A stretch of DNA of 36,039 nt from a virus, in the IMG/VR virus record IMGVR_UViG_3300025646_000157, positions 1 to 36,039 of that record; one strand, given 5' to 3'. The notes beneath the pieces were generated by a model. The model did no database searches. It was not told the origin of the DNA and was given only the letters and a program-made list of their open reading frames with translations. The stretch's first letter is position 1. Each line of letters opens with the position of its first letter. The position numbers and the translations under genes were made by a program. Below, piece after piece: positions 13,906-22,956 of the stretch.

Positions 13906-15846
13906 ATGTCATCTGATGGCGATAAGTCCGTAAAGCGTGTTGTCAAAACGGGCTACAATGACCGTTTGTATTCGCTAGGCCTTAGCCAGGGCCAGATCGC
14001 GGGTTTCAAAGCCGACCCGTACACGTGGGGCGGCCTGCCTACAGTACTGACCGGGGCAATCCTACCCCGTCGCGATGACATCTTGATTGAGGAGGGGGGC
14101 GGTGGCCCTCGCTCGATTGAGCAGTACACGAGGTTATTTAATGACAGTGCGGTACTGAGTGCATGGGAGAAGCTGGTTGGTGAAATTATCCAGCGCGAGT
14201 GGCATGTCTTTCCGGCCTCGGATTCTGACAAAGACGAGGAAATCGCTGAATTCGTACGGCAAGTCATTTACCACCTAGGGACCAATACGCGCCAAAGTCG
14301 TGGTCGCGACATGCTGGTGAGTTCGAATACGGGATTTAACGCCTTCGTCAAGGGGATGGCGGAATCGCTCATCTTAGGTATGAGTGTCGGTGAGATTTGC
14401 TGGATGCGGCAGGGCAGCTATGTGGTGCCTAGCGAGATCAAGATCCGCGATCCCCGCCGCTTCCAATTCGTCCTTAACGAAGATGGCTCTATTAGTCCGC
14501 GAGTCATTACGATCCAATCTCCGGTCGAGGGCTTTCCGATCCCTTTGCGATCAATGGTCATTCACCGGCACTGGGCATATAACAACCTTGTCGACCCGTA
14601 CGGGACCGGTCTTGGCCGTCAACTCTACAGCCTCGTGGAGTTCCGCCGTACCCTGATGAGTTTCTGGCTCCAGTACGCCGACAAGCACACCACGCCAACG
14701 GCGGTAGGCAAATTCAGCCTAGGAACCCCAGAGGAGGAAGTAAAGTCGCTGTTTACCGCCTTGCAAAGGCTGGGGCAAGAAACCGCCATCGTAGTACCCG
14801 ATGAGATGTCGGTCGAGTATTTGTCAGCCGACTCGAAGAGCGACGTATACCAATCCTTGATAAGTTATATCGACCAACAGATCTCCTTCTTGATCAATGG
14901 CGAGTCGACTGTTGGCCAGGATACGGGCAGCACGGGCTCTTACGCTCGCGATCAAATCGCGGACAGTGTCCGGATGCGTAAAGCCAAAGCCTTTTCGGAG
15001 CAACTTGATGAGACGCTAAACGCCACACTGATCCGATGGATTGTTGAGCTTAATTATCCGGGCTCTTCGGTCCCCCGCATCGTAAGAAGCTTTGAGGACC
15101 TTGAACAACGAGAAGATCCGGTCAAGACCGTTCAGATCCTGACGCAACTTCAGGCTGTTGGTTATCAGGTTACTGATTTGGATTGGGTACGGGATAAATT
15201 GCAGATCCCGTCACTGGAGAAAGTCTCTATGGAGGAGATGATGGGCGCACCAGGTATGGCCGAAAACAAGAAGCCCCAAGTCCATAGCTCTGGCGAATCC
15301 GATGGCGGGCCGGTCATTGGCGAAAGCATGATCGGAAAAATGCTCTCCAGCTCCCCTGCTCCCGTTTCGGCCGAGAATCTTGATTTCAGCGAATTCGATG
15401 AGTCCGGCGACCTGAAAGATGAAACGGTCAGGGACAAAGTTGCCAAAAAGATCGCCGAACGTTTCAATCAGGGCGGTCTCGACGAGGTCGGTTGGGACCG
15501 ACTATCCTCGGGTATATCATCCACCGATTCAGAGAACTCCAAACTCAACATCGACGAATCGACAACACCTGGTGACATCATCTTTACGACCAAACGTCTC
15601 CTTGATGAGATCCGGTCGATTCCACGTCACACCCCGCCCGAACACGACAAACTCCGCATGGACCTTGTCCGATACGAGAATACCGTGCTGCGCGAAGATG
15701 ATCTGGATGAGGGTGAAATTCGCAACCTAATCAAACTTTACACTTTAGCTTACCGCCTAAACCGTAGCTTTGTCCACCGCGAACTCGTCAATATCGATCC
15801 TGACGCCCTGGGTTATTGGGCCGAATTCGCCCCGTACTATATGTAG
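13906..15846 (+). CDS. Portal protein, Mu gp29-like (DUF935)
   Basis: Forms the dodecameric portal ring at one capsid vertex through which DNA is packaged and ejected. Diagnostic stretches of the Mu gp29/DUF935 family are visible: a receiver-like N-terminus, VLSAWEKLVGEIIQREWHVF near residue 80, SLILGMSVGEICW, HRHWAYNNLVDPYGTGLGRQ, then LYSLVEFRRTLMSFWLQYAD, and a stretch reading AIVVPDEMSVEYLSADSKSD. SYARDQIADSVRMRKAKAFS and LNATLIRWIVELNYPG then lead to the clip/wing end. About 150-180 extra residues after the core are Ser/Glu/Asp-rich and then helical (EIRNLIKLYTLAYRLNRSFV), making it longer than Mu gp29 (about 510 aa). A promoter motif precedes it and the tail tube gene follows. Confidence 0.9.
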   Translation: MSSDGDKSVKRVVKTGYNDRLYSLGLSQGQIAGFKADPYTWGGLPTVLTGAILPRRDDILIEEGGGGPRSIEQYTRLFNDSAVLSAWEKLVGEIIQREWHVFPASDSDKDEEIAEFVRQVIYHLGTNTRQSRGRDMLVSSNTGFNAFVKGMAESLILGMSVGEICWMRQGSYVVPSEIKIRDPRRFQFVLNEDGSISPRVITIQSPVEGFPIPLRSMVIHRHWAYNNLVDPYGTGLGRQLYSLVEFRRTLMSFWLQYADKHTTPTAVGKFSLGTPEEEVKSLFTALQRLGQETAIVVPDEMSVEYLSADSKSDVYQSLISYIDQQISFLINGESTVGQDTGSTGSYARDQIADSVRMRKAKAFSEQLDETLNATLIRWIVELNYPGSSVPRIVRSFEDLEQREDPVKTVQILTQLQAVGYQVTDLDWVRDKLQIPSLEKVSMEEMMGAPGMAENKKPQVHSSGESDGGPVIGESMIGKMLSSSPAPVSAENLDFSEFDESGDLKDETVRDKVAKKIAERFNQGGLDEVGWDRLSSGISSTDSENSKLNIDESTTPGDIIFTTKRLLDEIRSIPRHTPPEHDKLRMDLVRYENTVLREDDLDEGEIRNLIKLYTLAYRLNRSFVHRELVNIDPDALGYWAEFAPYYM

Positions 15847-15854
15847 CTGTCCAT

Positions 15855-15874
15855 GTTGAAAGCTGTGTAGAAGG
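15855..15874 (+). promoter_or_regulatory. GTTGAAAGC promoter motif before tail tube
   Basis: Reads GTTGAAAGCTGTGTAGAAGG, in the 51-base gap between portal and tail tube. AGAAGG at its end is a little far from the ATG at 15898 to be a normal ribosome-binding site. Confidence 0.65.
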
Positions 15875-15897
15875 AAAAACTTCCGCCCACTTCTACC

Positions 15898-16326
15898 ATG
15901 ATTCAGATTCGTCCTGCGACTCAGAGCCAGTTTTACATCCAGGCTTCTCCGTTCGCCCACTACTTCACTTCGTTCAACGGTATTCGCGATACCGCTGCCA
16001 CTTCCCAATACGCTGACGGTATTCGTCAACGTGCCTACAACCTCAAGGGCCCTAAGACTCTGGCCGAGATGACCGTCTCTACCCCTTTCGACCCCGTCCA
16101 GCACGCTGATATTCTTGACTTCTGGAAGTCCAACGGTTGCGATTTCATCACCCTGACAATCACCCCGGTGACTTGTGGCGAAGACCCTCAGCCCCTCGGC
16201 ACCCGCACCCTGATTATCCCTGACGCCCAACTGACCAGCGTCAACGGTTTCGTTATCGACCGGTCCAGCGGCCAGCCCAGCACCCTGGAACTGACCTTTG
16301 TGGGTAATAACTTCACCTATAACTGA
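15898..16326 (+). CDS. Probable tail tube protein, 142 aa
   Basis: A compact beta-rich protein starting MIQIRPATQSQFYIQASPFA. The C-terminal two-thirds fit the tail-tube fold: a strand AEMTVSTPFDPVQHADILDF, a short helix DFWKSNGCDF, strands ITLTITPVTCG and TRTLIIPDAQLTSVNGFVID, then STLELTFVGNNFTYN at the end. High-copy structural genes of this size with their own promoter are usual for tube proteins. The codon choice is strongly biased to C-ending codons, as expected for a highly expressed gene. The match is by pattern only, so another small virion protein remains possible. Confidence 0.65.
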   Translation: MIQIRPATQSQFYIQASPFAHYFTSFNGIRDTAATSQYADGIRQRAYNLKGPKTLAEMTVSTPFDPVQHADILDFWKSNGCDFITLTITPVTCGEDPQPLGTRTLIIPDAQLTSVNGFVIDRSSGQPSTLELTFVGNNFTYN

Positions 16327-16342
16327 GCGTAGCGTACCCCAC

Positions 16343-17224
16343 ATGGCTGCCAGGACCTTTGGCAACATCGACCCGGGCTGTTTGACATCCGGACAGCTAG
16401 AGGCTTTGGCGGCTGTAGGCATCGAAAGCGACGATCTAGTCGATACAAGTTGCGATGCAGCTTCGCTGAATACATGTGGCCGCGATGCCAATGAACTGGT
16501 AACACTTTACCCCTTGTACGATGAGGGCAAGGGTGTTTATACGGCCTGGGGGGAAATCGCCCTACCCTGGAACCACGAAGATCCTGTCAGCGACGAGAGT
16601 TGGCAAGTCTCAACATTCACGGACGAATTCTCATATCGCACGGGTGATACCGTATCCCGTTACGAGGATGACGGTTACGTCGTTGCGGTGTATACCTCCA
16701 TTGCGAACGTGCCCGCCCCGGCCGGAGCCTTTAACCCAACATCGTGGTCCAAGGTATGTTCGGTTACCGTATCCGAACCAGTAGGACTACCCGAGTACAC
16801 CAAACTCTTGGACAAATACGAGTACTACGATACGTCGTCGACAACTACGGCTTCGTCGGAATTCGACTCTACTTGGTCAACTGATCCCGTAGACCCTGAC
16901 AACGATCAGTGGGGTGCTGCGGAAATCGAAAAAGATTACCTTTACAGGGCAGGAGACACCGTACTACATGATACAGGGTGTGGCGACTACACTTGCGTCT
17001 ATGTCGCCCTGGCCGATGTCCCCATCGATGTTGTTAACGAACCGCCCCCCTCATCCCACTGGGAACGACTTTATTGTGTCCGGAACGGAAAGCCCAACAC
17101 CTGCGTTAAGCGTGTCACTTGCACAGAACCGAACCGTGAGGTCGTATCGCTTAGTAACGGCGACTCTGATCTGATTTGCGTTCCCGTTGAAAGCACTACA
17201 GGGATTAGACCGAGGCTTGTATAG
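16343..17224 (+). CDS. Cys-rich virion protein with two CBM-like repeats, 293 aa
   Basis: I chose the ATG at 16343 (MAARTFGNIDPGCLTSGQLE) because the longer GTG-started frame overlaps the tail tube gene. Two related modules are visible: SYRTGDTVSRYEDDGYVVAV followed by YTSIANVP...W, and YRAGDTVLHDTGCGDYTCVY followed by VALADVP...HW. The Y-x-x-GD-x-V...Y...P...W pattern recalls small carbohydrate-binding modules of the chitin-binding type. At least ten cysteines are spread through the protein. The next gene's GTG overlaps its TAG stop by one base, so the two are probably coupled; a neck, tail-tip or fibre-attachment role is inferred. Confidence 0.7.
   Translation: MAARTFGNIDPGCLTSGQLEALAAVGIESDDLVDTSCDAASLNTCGRDANELVTLYPLYDEGKGVYTAWGEIALPWNHEDPVSDESWQVSTFTDEFSYRTGDTVSRYEDDGYVVAVYTSIANVPAPAGAFNPTSWSKVCSVTVSEPVGLPEYTKLLDKYEYYDTSSTTTASSEFDSTWSTDPVDPDNDQWGAAEIEKDYLYRAGDTVLHDTGCGDYTCVYVALADVPIDVVNEPPPSSHWERLYCVRNGKPNTCVKRVTCTEPNREVVSLSNGDSDLICVPVESTTGIRPRLV
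17186..17205 (+). promoter_or_regulatory. GTTGAAAGC promoter motif before the large tail fibre
   Basis: Reads GTTGAAAGCACTACAGGGAT, entirely inside the last codons (PVESTTG) of the preceding gene, 29 bases before the GTG of the fibre. Confidence 0.6.
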
Positions 17225-20200
17225 TGGCAACAAACACATATGGCAGATCGTGTACCCCGAATAAAGGGGGAGTACAGGACTATTATACAAAATCGGAAGT
17301 CAATACGTTACTCGGTGCCAAAGCTAATATCAGCACGGTTTATACCAAATCCTATGTAGACGGCGAACTATCGACGCTATCCAGCAGTATCGCATCACTC
17401 GATGCGGACAAAATCGACCAGACGCAACTCGACACCGCGCTTACTACGTTACAGGGGGCGATCGAGGCTAGTGTCGCTGCCACGTACGCAACTCTCGCCG
17501 ATACGTACACCATATCACAGGTCGACTCCATAATCGCGGCTATCGACCTCGATCCAGCGGACTACGTCCGCTCGGTACCAACGACCACGTCGCAGAATAC
17601 GATATACCCCGGAGCGGCCGATGCTATCGCCCTTACGGTGCGTGGCTCGGACACCAACTCAATCGTCACCCGGTGGCTAGATAACACCAGCAACGTAATC
17701 GGTTACATCAGCAACTCCGGTTCCACCACCCTGAACGGTGCGCTTTCTGTAGGTAGTTCCGTATCAGAAGGTAGCATTGGAATTAATGTTAATAATCGCC
17801 GCATCAGCGGTGTAGCTGCCCCTGTACTTCCATCTGACGCTGTACCCTACAGCACGTTACAGTCATATGTTCTAGATTTTTATGAGGACATTACAGTCCC
17901 GGAAGGAAGTTTTTCCTCCCTTAATGCTGGTACTTATCCCACACTCGACCCTTCACGGGACATTTATCGTCACCTAAGAAGCAGTATGAGTCAAGAAAGG
18001 CCACTGGGTGTGAGCCTGTATGACGGTGAGATAGCAGTCAATTATAATTCTGACAGTCCCGCCCTCTTCATCAGAGATAATCTCGGAAATATCCGAAAAA
18101 TAGGCCCAGCCCATATCGGTGACAATTCTCCTGTTCCCGTTAACAACACTGATCTTTCTGACGGTGAGCTGTGGATCAATAGATCCGAAGAGTCTGTTAA
18201 TTTCTACGATTCTATTAGCGATAGCTGGATCAGAGCGGGCACTGCTAATGGTGTTAGGTATCAAAATTGCATATACGTATCCAAGAGCGGTAACGACTCC
18301 AATAGTGGTGAGATTGATTCACCGTTTTTGACAGTAAGACAGGCATCTTTGGTTGCCCAACCTGGTGACGTCGTTTACATTTCACCTGGTACCTACACGG
18401 AGACTTCTCTACCAATACGGTGGAAACGAGATGTTGCCGTATTTGGGTCCGGATTACGTTCCACAATTGTTCAACCGGCACCTGGACAAGAGTTTAATGA
18501 TATTTTCAAGGTTGACTCAGGATTTTGGTGCTGGGGTCTTAGTTTTGCTGGTCACCAGGCTGATGAAACTCAACAAGCCTGGGCCATCTCATTTGATGAA
18601 CTAGCCAATAATACAAACATCGGTGCCATTGGGTCAGGTGCGTTTATCTTTAAGTCTCCGTATATTCAAAACTGTACCAGTATCACTGCAGAAGACGACT
18701 CTGGTGTTGCACCTTCTCAGTCCACTGGCAACACAGGGGGCGGCCTTAAGATTGATGGAGACCAGTGTGCGATCAATTCACCAATTCGCTCCATGGTGGT
18801 TGATAGTTATACGCATGTAAATCTGGGTGGCCCCGGCTGTCTCGTTAAGAACGACGGTTACGCGCAGCTTGTTAGTTTCTTTGGCCTATTTTGTACTTAC
18901 CATGTCCGTAGCGAAACGGGCGGCCAGGTAAACCTCAGTGGTGGTGGAACTACGGATTTCGGTATCTATGGTTTAATGGCCGACGGCTATAGCCCCAAAC
19001 CCGTCTTTACTGGTGAGTCTAGGGTATTTACTTATGGGGCGATTAGGGTCGAAAAAGGTGTCACAATTGATGTAACAACTGACTTGTTCACTTCAGTTGA
19101 CCATGGACTGGTTGTAGACGATCAGATTACTCTTTCGGCTACTGATGGCAGCCTTCCTACAGGTCTGAGTAACAACACAACATATTATGTGGTTTCCAAC
19201 GGGTTAACAGTAGACACTTTTAGGGTGTCTGATACCCCAGGCGACACATCTTACATCGATGTCTCTGGAGATTCTTCTGGGACCTATCAGTTCCTACGTC
19301 AAGGCTCGACAGAGATTGATATCATTGATTTCTCAGCTAACAGACTAGGACTTCAAAAGAAGTATCCCACTGCTGGTAGTACAGGATCTTTTGGCAACCC
19401 TGTCACCGTCAGTGCCATAGATGGTAACAATTTTACTGTAACACTTGACACCAGTGACATTGTTCATGAGTATGTAGGAGGTGGTTCTGTAACCGTAGGA
19501 GGTACTGAAACTTACCTTGTAACAAGTGCACAGTACAATAATCTGACCGGTGAAACAGTAATCAACGCCACAGGGTACGTTCCCTCTTTAGGGGACAGTA
19601 TTACGCTGTCTGACCTATCTTTTATCTGTAATTCGACTTCTCGGCCCTTTGCGGGTCAGTTAATGTTCCCGCAACTGATTTTCCCAAGAAACGCTGTAAC
19701 CGGGGCACCGGAGACAAAAACATTCGCTTACACTCGCACCGGAGACTACACTCTAACTTATACCGAAGCGGCTTCTCCATCTGGTCCGGATCATGAGTAC
19801 GTTGAGGGTGGTACTGTTGTCATCGGTGGTACGGACTATGGTGTTTCCAATGCAGTGTATGATAAGTCCACTGGAGTTGTAGAAATAACAACAGTTCTTC
19901 AGTTACCATCAGGTGACGGTAACGCCGATGTCGGGGGTTTAGTATTTATCTGCCCTGACGGCGCCTATATTATAACCAGTAGCGCTGCTATTGATCAAAA
20001 TGGCAATGTTATTGCTGAAGATTCACCGTTAAAGGTAGGGTATCGCGTCCAGTTCTACTCAGGACTAAATGGTGGCCTAAGAATTCCCATCGATCCCGGT
20101 CAAGTACTGGATTTCCGTAACCGATCTCAGATTACTGCCCCTTCTCATACATTTGAATACGTTGGAAGCGGTACTAACTACGATGCATTACCTTGGAATG

Positions 20201-22491
20201 GGGGGATACCGATCCCCGAAAACTCGATTGTTGAAACCAATAATGGTAGAGTATATGGGACAAATACAAACGAGAAAGGTGACTTCTCTGTTGGATCTCA
20301 GTTTAGTGTTGATGGAACCACGGGCAGCGTCACCATTAATACAGATCAGTTTAATCTATCCGGTCTCAATTTTATTGGACCATTTAGCCGCAATGGTGGC
20401 ATAAGTACCGTTGGTGAGCAATTACGTGAAATCAGTAACAATACATCGCTAATTTCTTCTCTCGGGAATTCAGATCCAAATACTGTACCCTCCCAGTTTG
20501 CCGTCAGAACCTTTGTAACTAATACTTTTCTTCAGGATGTTAGTGCGACGGCCGGTTCTTTTCTAGTTATTACCGACACCAGCACTCAGGACGGACAAGG
20601 ATACTGGACTCGAACCCGTAACCTCGATGTTGAATCCGGGTATTCAATACCAAGCACTGCGAGTCAGACTAATTGGGATACCGCTTATAGCGAACGTTTA
20701 TACTGGGATGGTGGATCGAGTGGACTCGATGCTACTACGGGTCGCACAAGTCTCGGTCTCGGTGACAGCGCCACACTCAATGTAGGGACTACGTCTGGAA
20801 CGGTCGCTGCAGGTGATGATAGCCGATTTGTTACTGCTGGTGGTACTACTGGACAAGCACTGGTCAAAGTTAGTAATACGGATTACGATACTCAATGGGC
20901 TGATGTTACCGCTGTTGCCGTACTTAACGACCTTACTGATGTATCCATAAGTACACCTCTCGGCGGACAAGTACTGGAATACGATGATGTTAGTGGTCAG
21001 TGGGTTAGTGGTGTTGTCGATACATCAAACCTAGGCGGCGACATTACGACTGCCGGTAAGGCACTGCTTGATGATGCAGATGCTGCAGCACAGCGCACCA
21101 CACTGGGGCTGGTTATTGGCACCGATGTTCAGGCATACGACGCCGACACGGCCAAGACTGATGTTGCTCAGACGTTTACAGCAGCTCAGACGTTCGGCGC
21201 TGACGTAACCCTCAACGCGCAGTCTGACCTACGTTTTGCTGATGCAGACAGTAGCAACTGGGTCGCCTTCCAAGCACCGGCGACAGTATCGGCGAATGTT
21301 ACTTGGACACTGCCCGCCGCCGATGGTACAAGCGGTCAGGTGCTCAGCACTGATGGCGCTGGTGTACTGAGCTGGGTAACAGGCGGCGGCGGTGGTGGCA
21401 TCACGGACGGCGATAAGGGCGATATTACGGTTTCGGGTAGTGGCGCCACTTGGACGATTGACGCTGGCGTCGTCAGCACCAGCAAGCTCGGAGGAGACGT
21501 CACCACAGCCGGCAAGGCGCTGTTGGACGACGCGGATGCGGCAGCGCAGCGAACAACACTGGGGCTGGTTATTGGCACCGATGTTCAGGCATATGACGCC
21601 GACACGGCCAAGACTGATGTTGCTCAGACGTTTACAGCAGCTCAGACGTTCGGCGCTGACGTAACCCTCAACGCACAATCTGACCTGCGGTTTGCTGATG
21701 CAGATAGCAGCAACTGGGTTGCCTTCCAGGCACCGGCAACAGTATCTGCAAACGTCACTTGGACGCTACCTGCTGCTGACGGCACAAGCGGTCAGGTGCT
21801 TAGCACCGATGGCTCTGGAACGCTGAGCTGGGCAACAGGCGGCGGTGGTGGGGCTACTCCTGCGGGCGTGTCTGGTTCGATCCAGATTAACGATGGTGCT
21901 GGTGCCCTTGGTGCAGTAACCGACTTCATCTGGGACTCTGCCAACACTGAGCTGGATGTTCCTGGTGATATCAGCCTTGATGACGGTGGCACATTTACCA
22001 CCACGATCCAAAGCATCACCGCCACTGCTGATCGCTACATCAGCTTCCCGGATCAGACGGGTGTTGTTGCTTTGGTAAGCGGCATCAACGGGGCTGTCCA
22101 GTTCAACAACGCTGGCTATGCGGGTGGTTCTGCCTTGGTGGTTGATGCCACTACGAAAGCATTTGGCTATGGCAGCGATGGCGGCACAATCACTCAAGTC
22201 ACCAACAAAAGCACTGGTGTGACGCTGAATAAGCCCACCGGACGCATCACTATGAACGCTGCTGCTTTGGCAGCGGATACAACAGTAACTTTCACCCTAA
22301 CCAACAGCTCAATTGGAGATAATGACCTCCTTGTGCTAAATCATGTCAGCGGGGGGACTGCTGGGTCATATTTGTTGAATGCTCAGTGTGCGGCGGGCTC
22401 TGCTTCCATCAACGTGCGTAACGTTACCGCCGCAAGCCTCAGCGAAGCGATTGTTATCGGTTTCGCAGTTATCAAATCCACCACTGTCTAA
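17224..22491 (+). CDS. Large tail fibre with beta-helix domain, 1755 aa
   Basis: It starts at a GTG overlapping the previous stop. The order of parts is as follows. An N-terminal segment has repeated YTKSEVNTLL / YTKSYVDGEL helices typical of trimeric fibre necks. A right-handed beta-helix begins near residue 350 (YVSKSGNDSNSG, then PFLTVRQASLVAQPGDVVYI) and extends to about 620. Next comes a VDHGLVVDDQITLSATDGSL module, then two related HEYV-x-GG-x-V-x-x-GGT modules (about 740 and 860). Two 152-residue repeats (about 1270-1420 and 1422-1575) contain AYDADTAKTDVAQTFTAAQT, and a distal domain ends near VIGFAVIKSTTV. Such proteins bind host surface glycans or lipopolysaccharide; no glycosidase residue can be assigned. 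The middle of the gene is noticeably more AT-rich than the flanking virion genes. Confidence 0.85.
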   Translation: MATNTYGRSCTPNKGGVQDYYTKSEVNTLLGAKANISTVYTKSYVDGELSTLSSSIASLDADKIDQTQLDTALTTLQGAIEASVAATYATLADTYTISQVDSIIAAIDLDPADYVRSVPTTTSQNTIYPGAADAIALTVRGSDTNSIVTRWLDNTSNVIGYISNSGSTTLNGALSVGSSVSEGSIGINVNNRRISGVAAPVLPSDAVPYSTLQSYVLDFYEDITVPEGSFSSLNAGTYPTLDPSRDIYRHLRSSMSQERPLGVSLYDGEIAVNYNSDSPALFIRDNLGNIRKIGPAHIGDNSPVPVNNTDLSDGELWINRSEESVNFYDSISDSWIRAGTANGVRYQNCIYVSKSGNDSNSGEIDSPFLTVRQASLVAQPGDVVYISPGTYTETSLPIRWKRDVAVFGSGLRSTIVQPAPGQEFNDIFKVDSGFWCWGLSFAGHQADETQQAWAISFDELANNTNIGAIGSGAFIFKSPYIQNCTSITAEDDSGVAPSQSTGNTGGGLKIDGDQCAINSPIRSMVVDSYTHVNLGGPGCLVKNDGYAQLVSFFGLFCTYHVRSETGGQVNLSGGGTTDFGIYGLMADGYSPKPVFTGESRVFTYGAIRVEKGVTIDVTTDLFTSVDHGLVVDDQITLSATDGSLPTGLSNNTTYYVVSNGLTVDTFRVSDTPGDTSYIDVSGDSSGTYQFLRQGSTEIDIIDFSANRLGLQKKYPTAGSTGSFGNPVTVSAIDGNNFTVTLDTSDIVHEYVGGGSVTVGGTETYLVTSAQYNNLTGETVINATGYVPSLGDSITLSDLSFICNSTSRPFAGQLMFPQLIFPRNAVTGAPETKTFAYTRTGDYTLTYTEAASPSGPDHEYVEGGTVVIGGTDYGVSNAVYDKSTGVVEITTVLQLPSGDGNADVGGLVFICPDGAYIITSSAAIDQNGNVIAEDSPLKVGYRVQFYSGLNGGLRIPIDPGQVLDFRNRSQITAPSHTFEYVGSGTNYDALPWNGGIPIPENSIVETNNGRVYGTNTNEKGDFSVGSQFSVDGTTGSVTINTDQFNLSGLNFIGPFSRNGGISTVGEQLREISNNTSLISSLGNSDPNTVPSQFAVRTFVTNTFLQDVSATAGSFLVITDTSTQDGQGYWTRTRNLDVESGYSIPSTASQTNWDTAYSERLYWDGGSSGLDATTGRTSLGLGDSATLNVGTTSGTVAAGDDSRFVTAGGTTGQALVKVSNTDYDTQWADVTAVAVLNDLTDVSISTPLGGQVLEYDDVSGQWVSGVVDTSNLGGDITTAGKALLDDADAAAQRTTLGLVIGTDVQAYDADTAKTDVAQTFTAAQTFGADVTLNAQSDLRFADADSSNWVAFQAPATVSANVTWTLPAADGTSGQVLSTDGAGVLSWVTGGGGGGITDGDKGDITVSGSGATWTIDAGVVSTSKLGGDVTTAGKALLDDADAAAQRTTLGLVIGTDVQAYDADTAKTDVAQTFTAAQTFGADVTLNAQSDLRFADADSSNWVAFQAPATVSANVTWTLPAADGTSGQVLSTDGSGTLSWATGGGGGATPAGVSGSIQINDGAGALGAVTDFIWDSANTELDVPGDISLDDGGTFTTTIQSITATADRYISFPDQTGVVALVSGINGAVQFNNAGYAGGSALVVDATTKAFGYGSDGGTITQVTNKSTGVTLNKPTGRITMNAAALAADTTVTFTLTNSSIGDNDLLVLNHVSGGTAGSYLLNAQCAAGSASINVRNVTAASLSEAIVIGFAVIKSTTV
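21031..21855 (+). repeat. Two 456-bp-period repeats within the tail fibre
   Basis: Unit one starts at 21031 and unit two at 21487. The encoded protein is almost identical in both. At DNA level the outer parts differ at many synonymous sites, but 21101-21218 and 21557-21674 are identical except for one base (C/T in ATACGA/ATATGA). Confidence 0.9.
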
Positions 22492-22509
22492 TGGAGAAAC
22501 ACTTTAATC

Positions 22510-22956
22510 ATGGCTAAATTCACTATCGACATCCCGGAACACTTATTACCTGCAATTGCCGCTGAGTTCGCAACTGTACAAGGCAGCACGACCGCCAAGA
22601 CTCCTGAGGAGTATTTTATGGCAAGTGTTATTGAGATTGTGAGACAACGTGCTGAGCACTACGAGGTTGGGCCTTATTTTAAGGGTATCGTTCAACCACG
22701 GTTCCTTGCTGATGGTCGTGGCAATCCGGCATATACAGGTGCCGATGCCATTCCCTACGTTGTGATTTATCCGCCGCACAATGGTACTACCACAAACGAG
22801 GTGACTGATCCGGACACTGGTGAAATCACCGAAGAAGTCGTGAATGTTGAGTGGATTGATGGTGACCAGTGGACTGATCCGGTGACTGGTAAGGTTTATG
22901 AGTTCACCGATGGTGTGTGGAAAGAGTATGTGGCTCCGGGGGAAGTGGTCGTATGA
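22510..22956 (+). CDS. Fibre-cassette protein, 148 aa, unknown
   Basis: The ATG lies 18 bases after the fibre stop, with TGGAGAAA upstream as a plausible ribosome-binding site. The N-terminus (MAKFTIDIPEHLLPAIAAEF) is a short strand-helix, followed by a helix with EIVRQRAEHYEVGPYF and a beta-rich acidic end (EVTDPDTGEITEEVVNVEWI, GKVYEFTDGVWKEYV). The family is not recognised. Its stop overlaps the next start as ATGA. As first gene after the fibre it could be a fibre chaperone or a structural accessory, judged only by context. Confidence 0.7.
   Translation: MAKFTIDIPEHLLPAIAAEFATVQGSTTAKTPEEYFMASVIEIVRQRAEHYEVGPYFKGIVQPRFLADGRGNPAYTGADAIPYVVIYPPHNGTTTNEVTDPDTGEITEEVVNVEWIDGDQWTDPVTGKVYEFTDGVWKEYVAPGEVVV

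Noticed and set aside
15757-16491. 244-aa leftward frame opposite the portal end and tail tube
   Set aside because: It lies antisense to two well-supported genes, has no recognisable domain and arises from the biased codon use of the tail tube gene.
21229-22197. Two leftward frames of about 145 aa within the tail fibre
   Set aside because: Antisense shadows of the repeated fibre C-terminus; their similarity to each other only reflects the fibre repeats.
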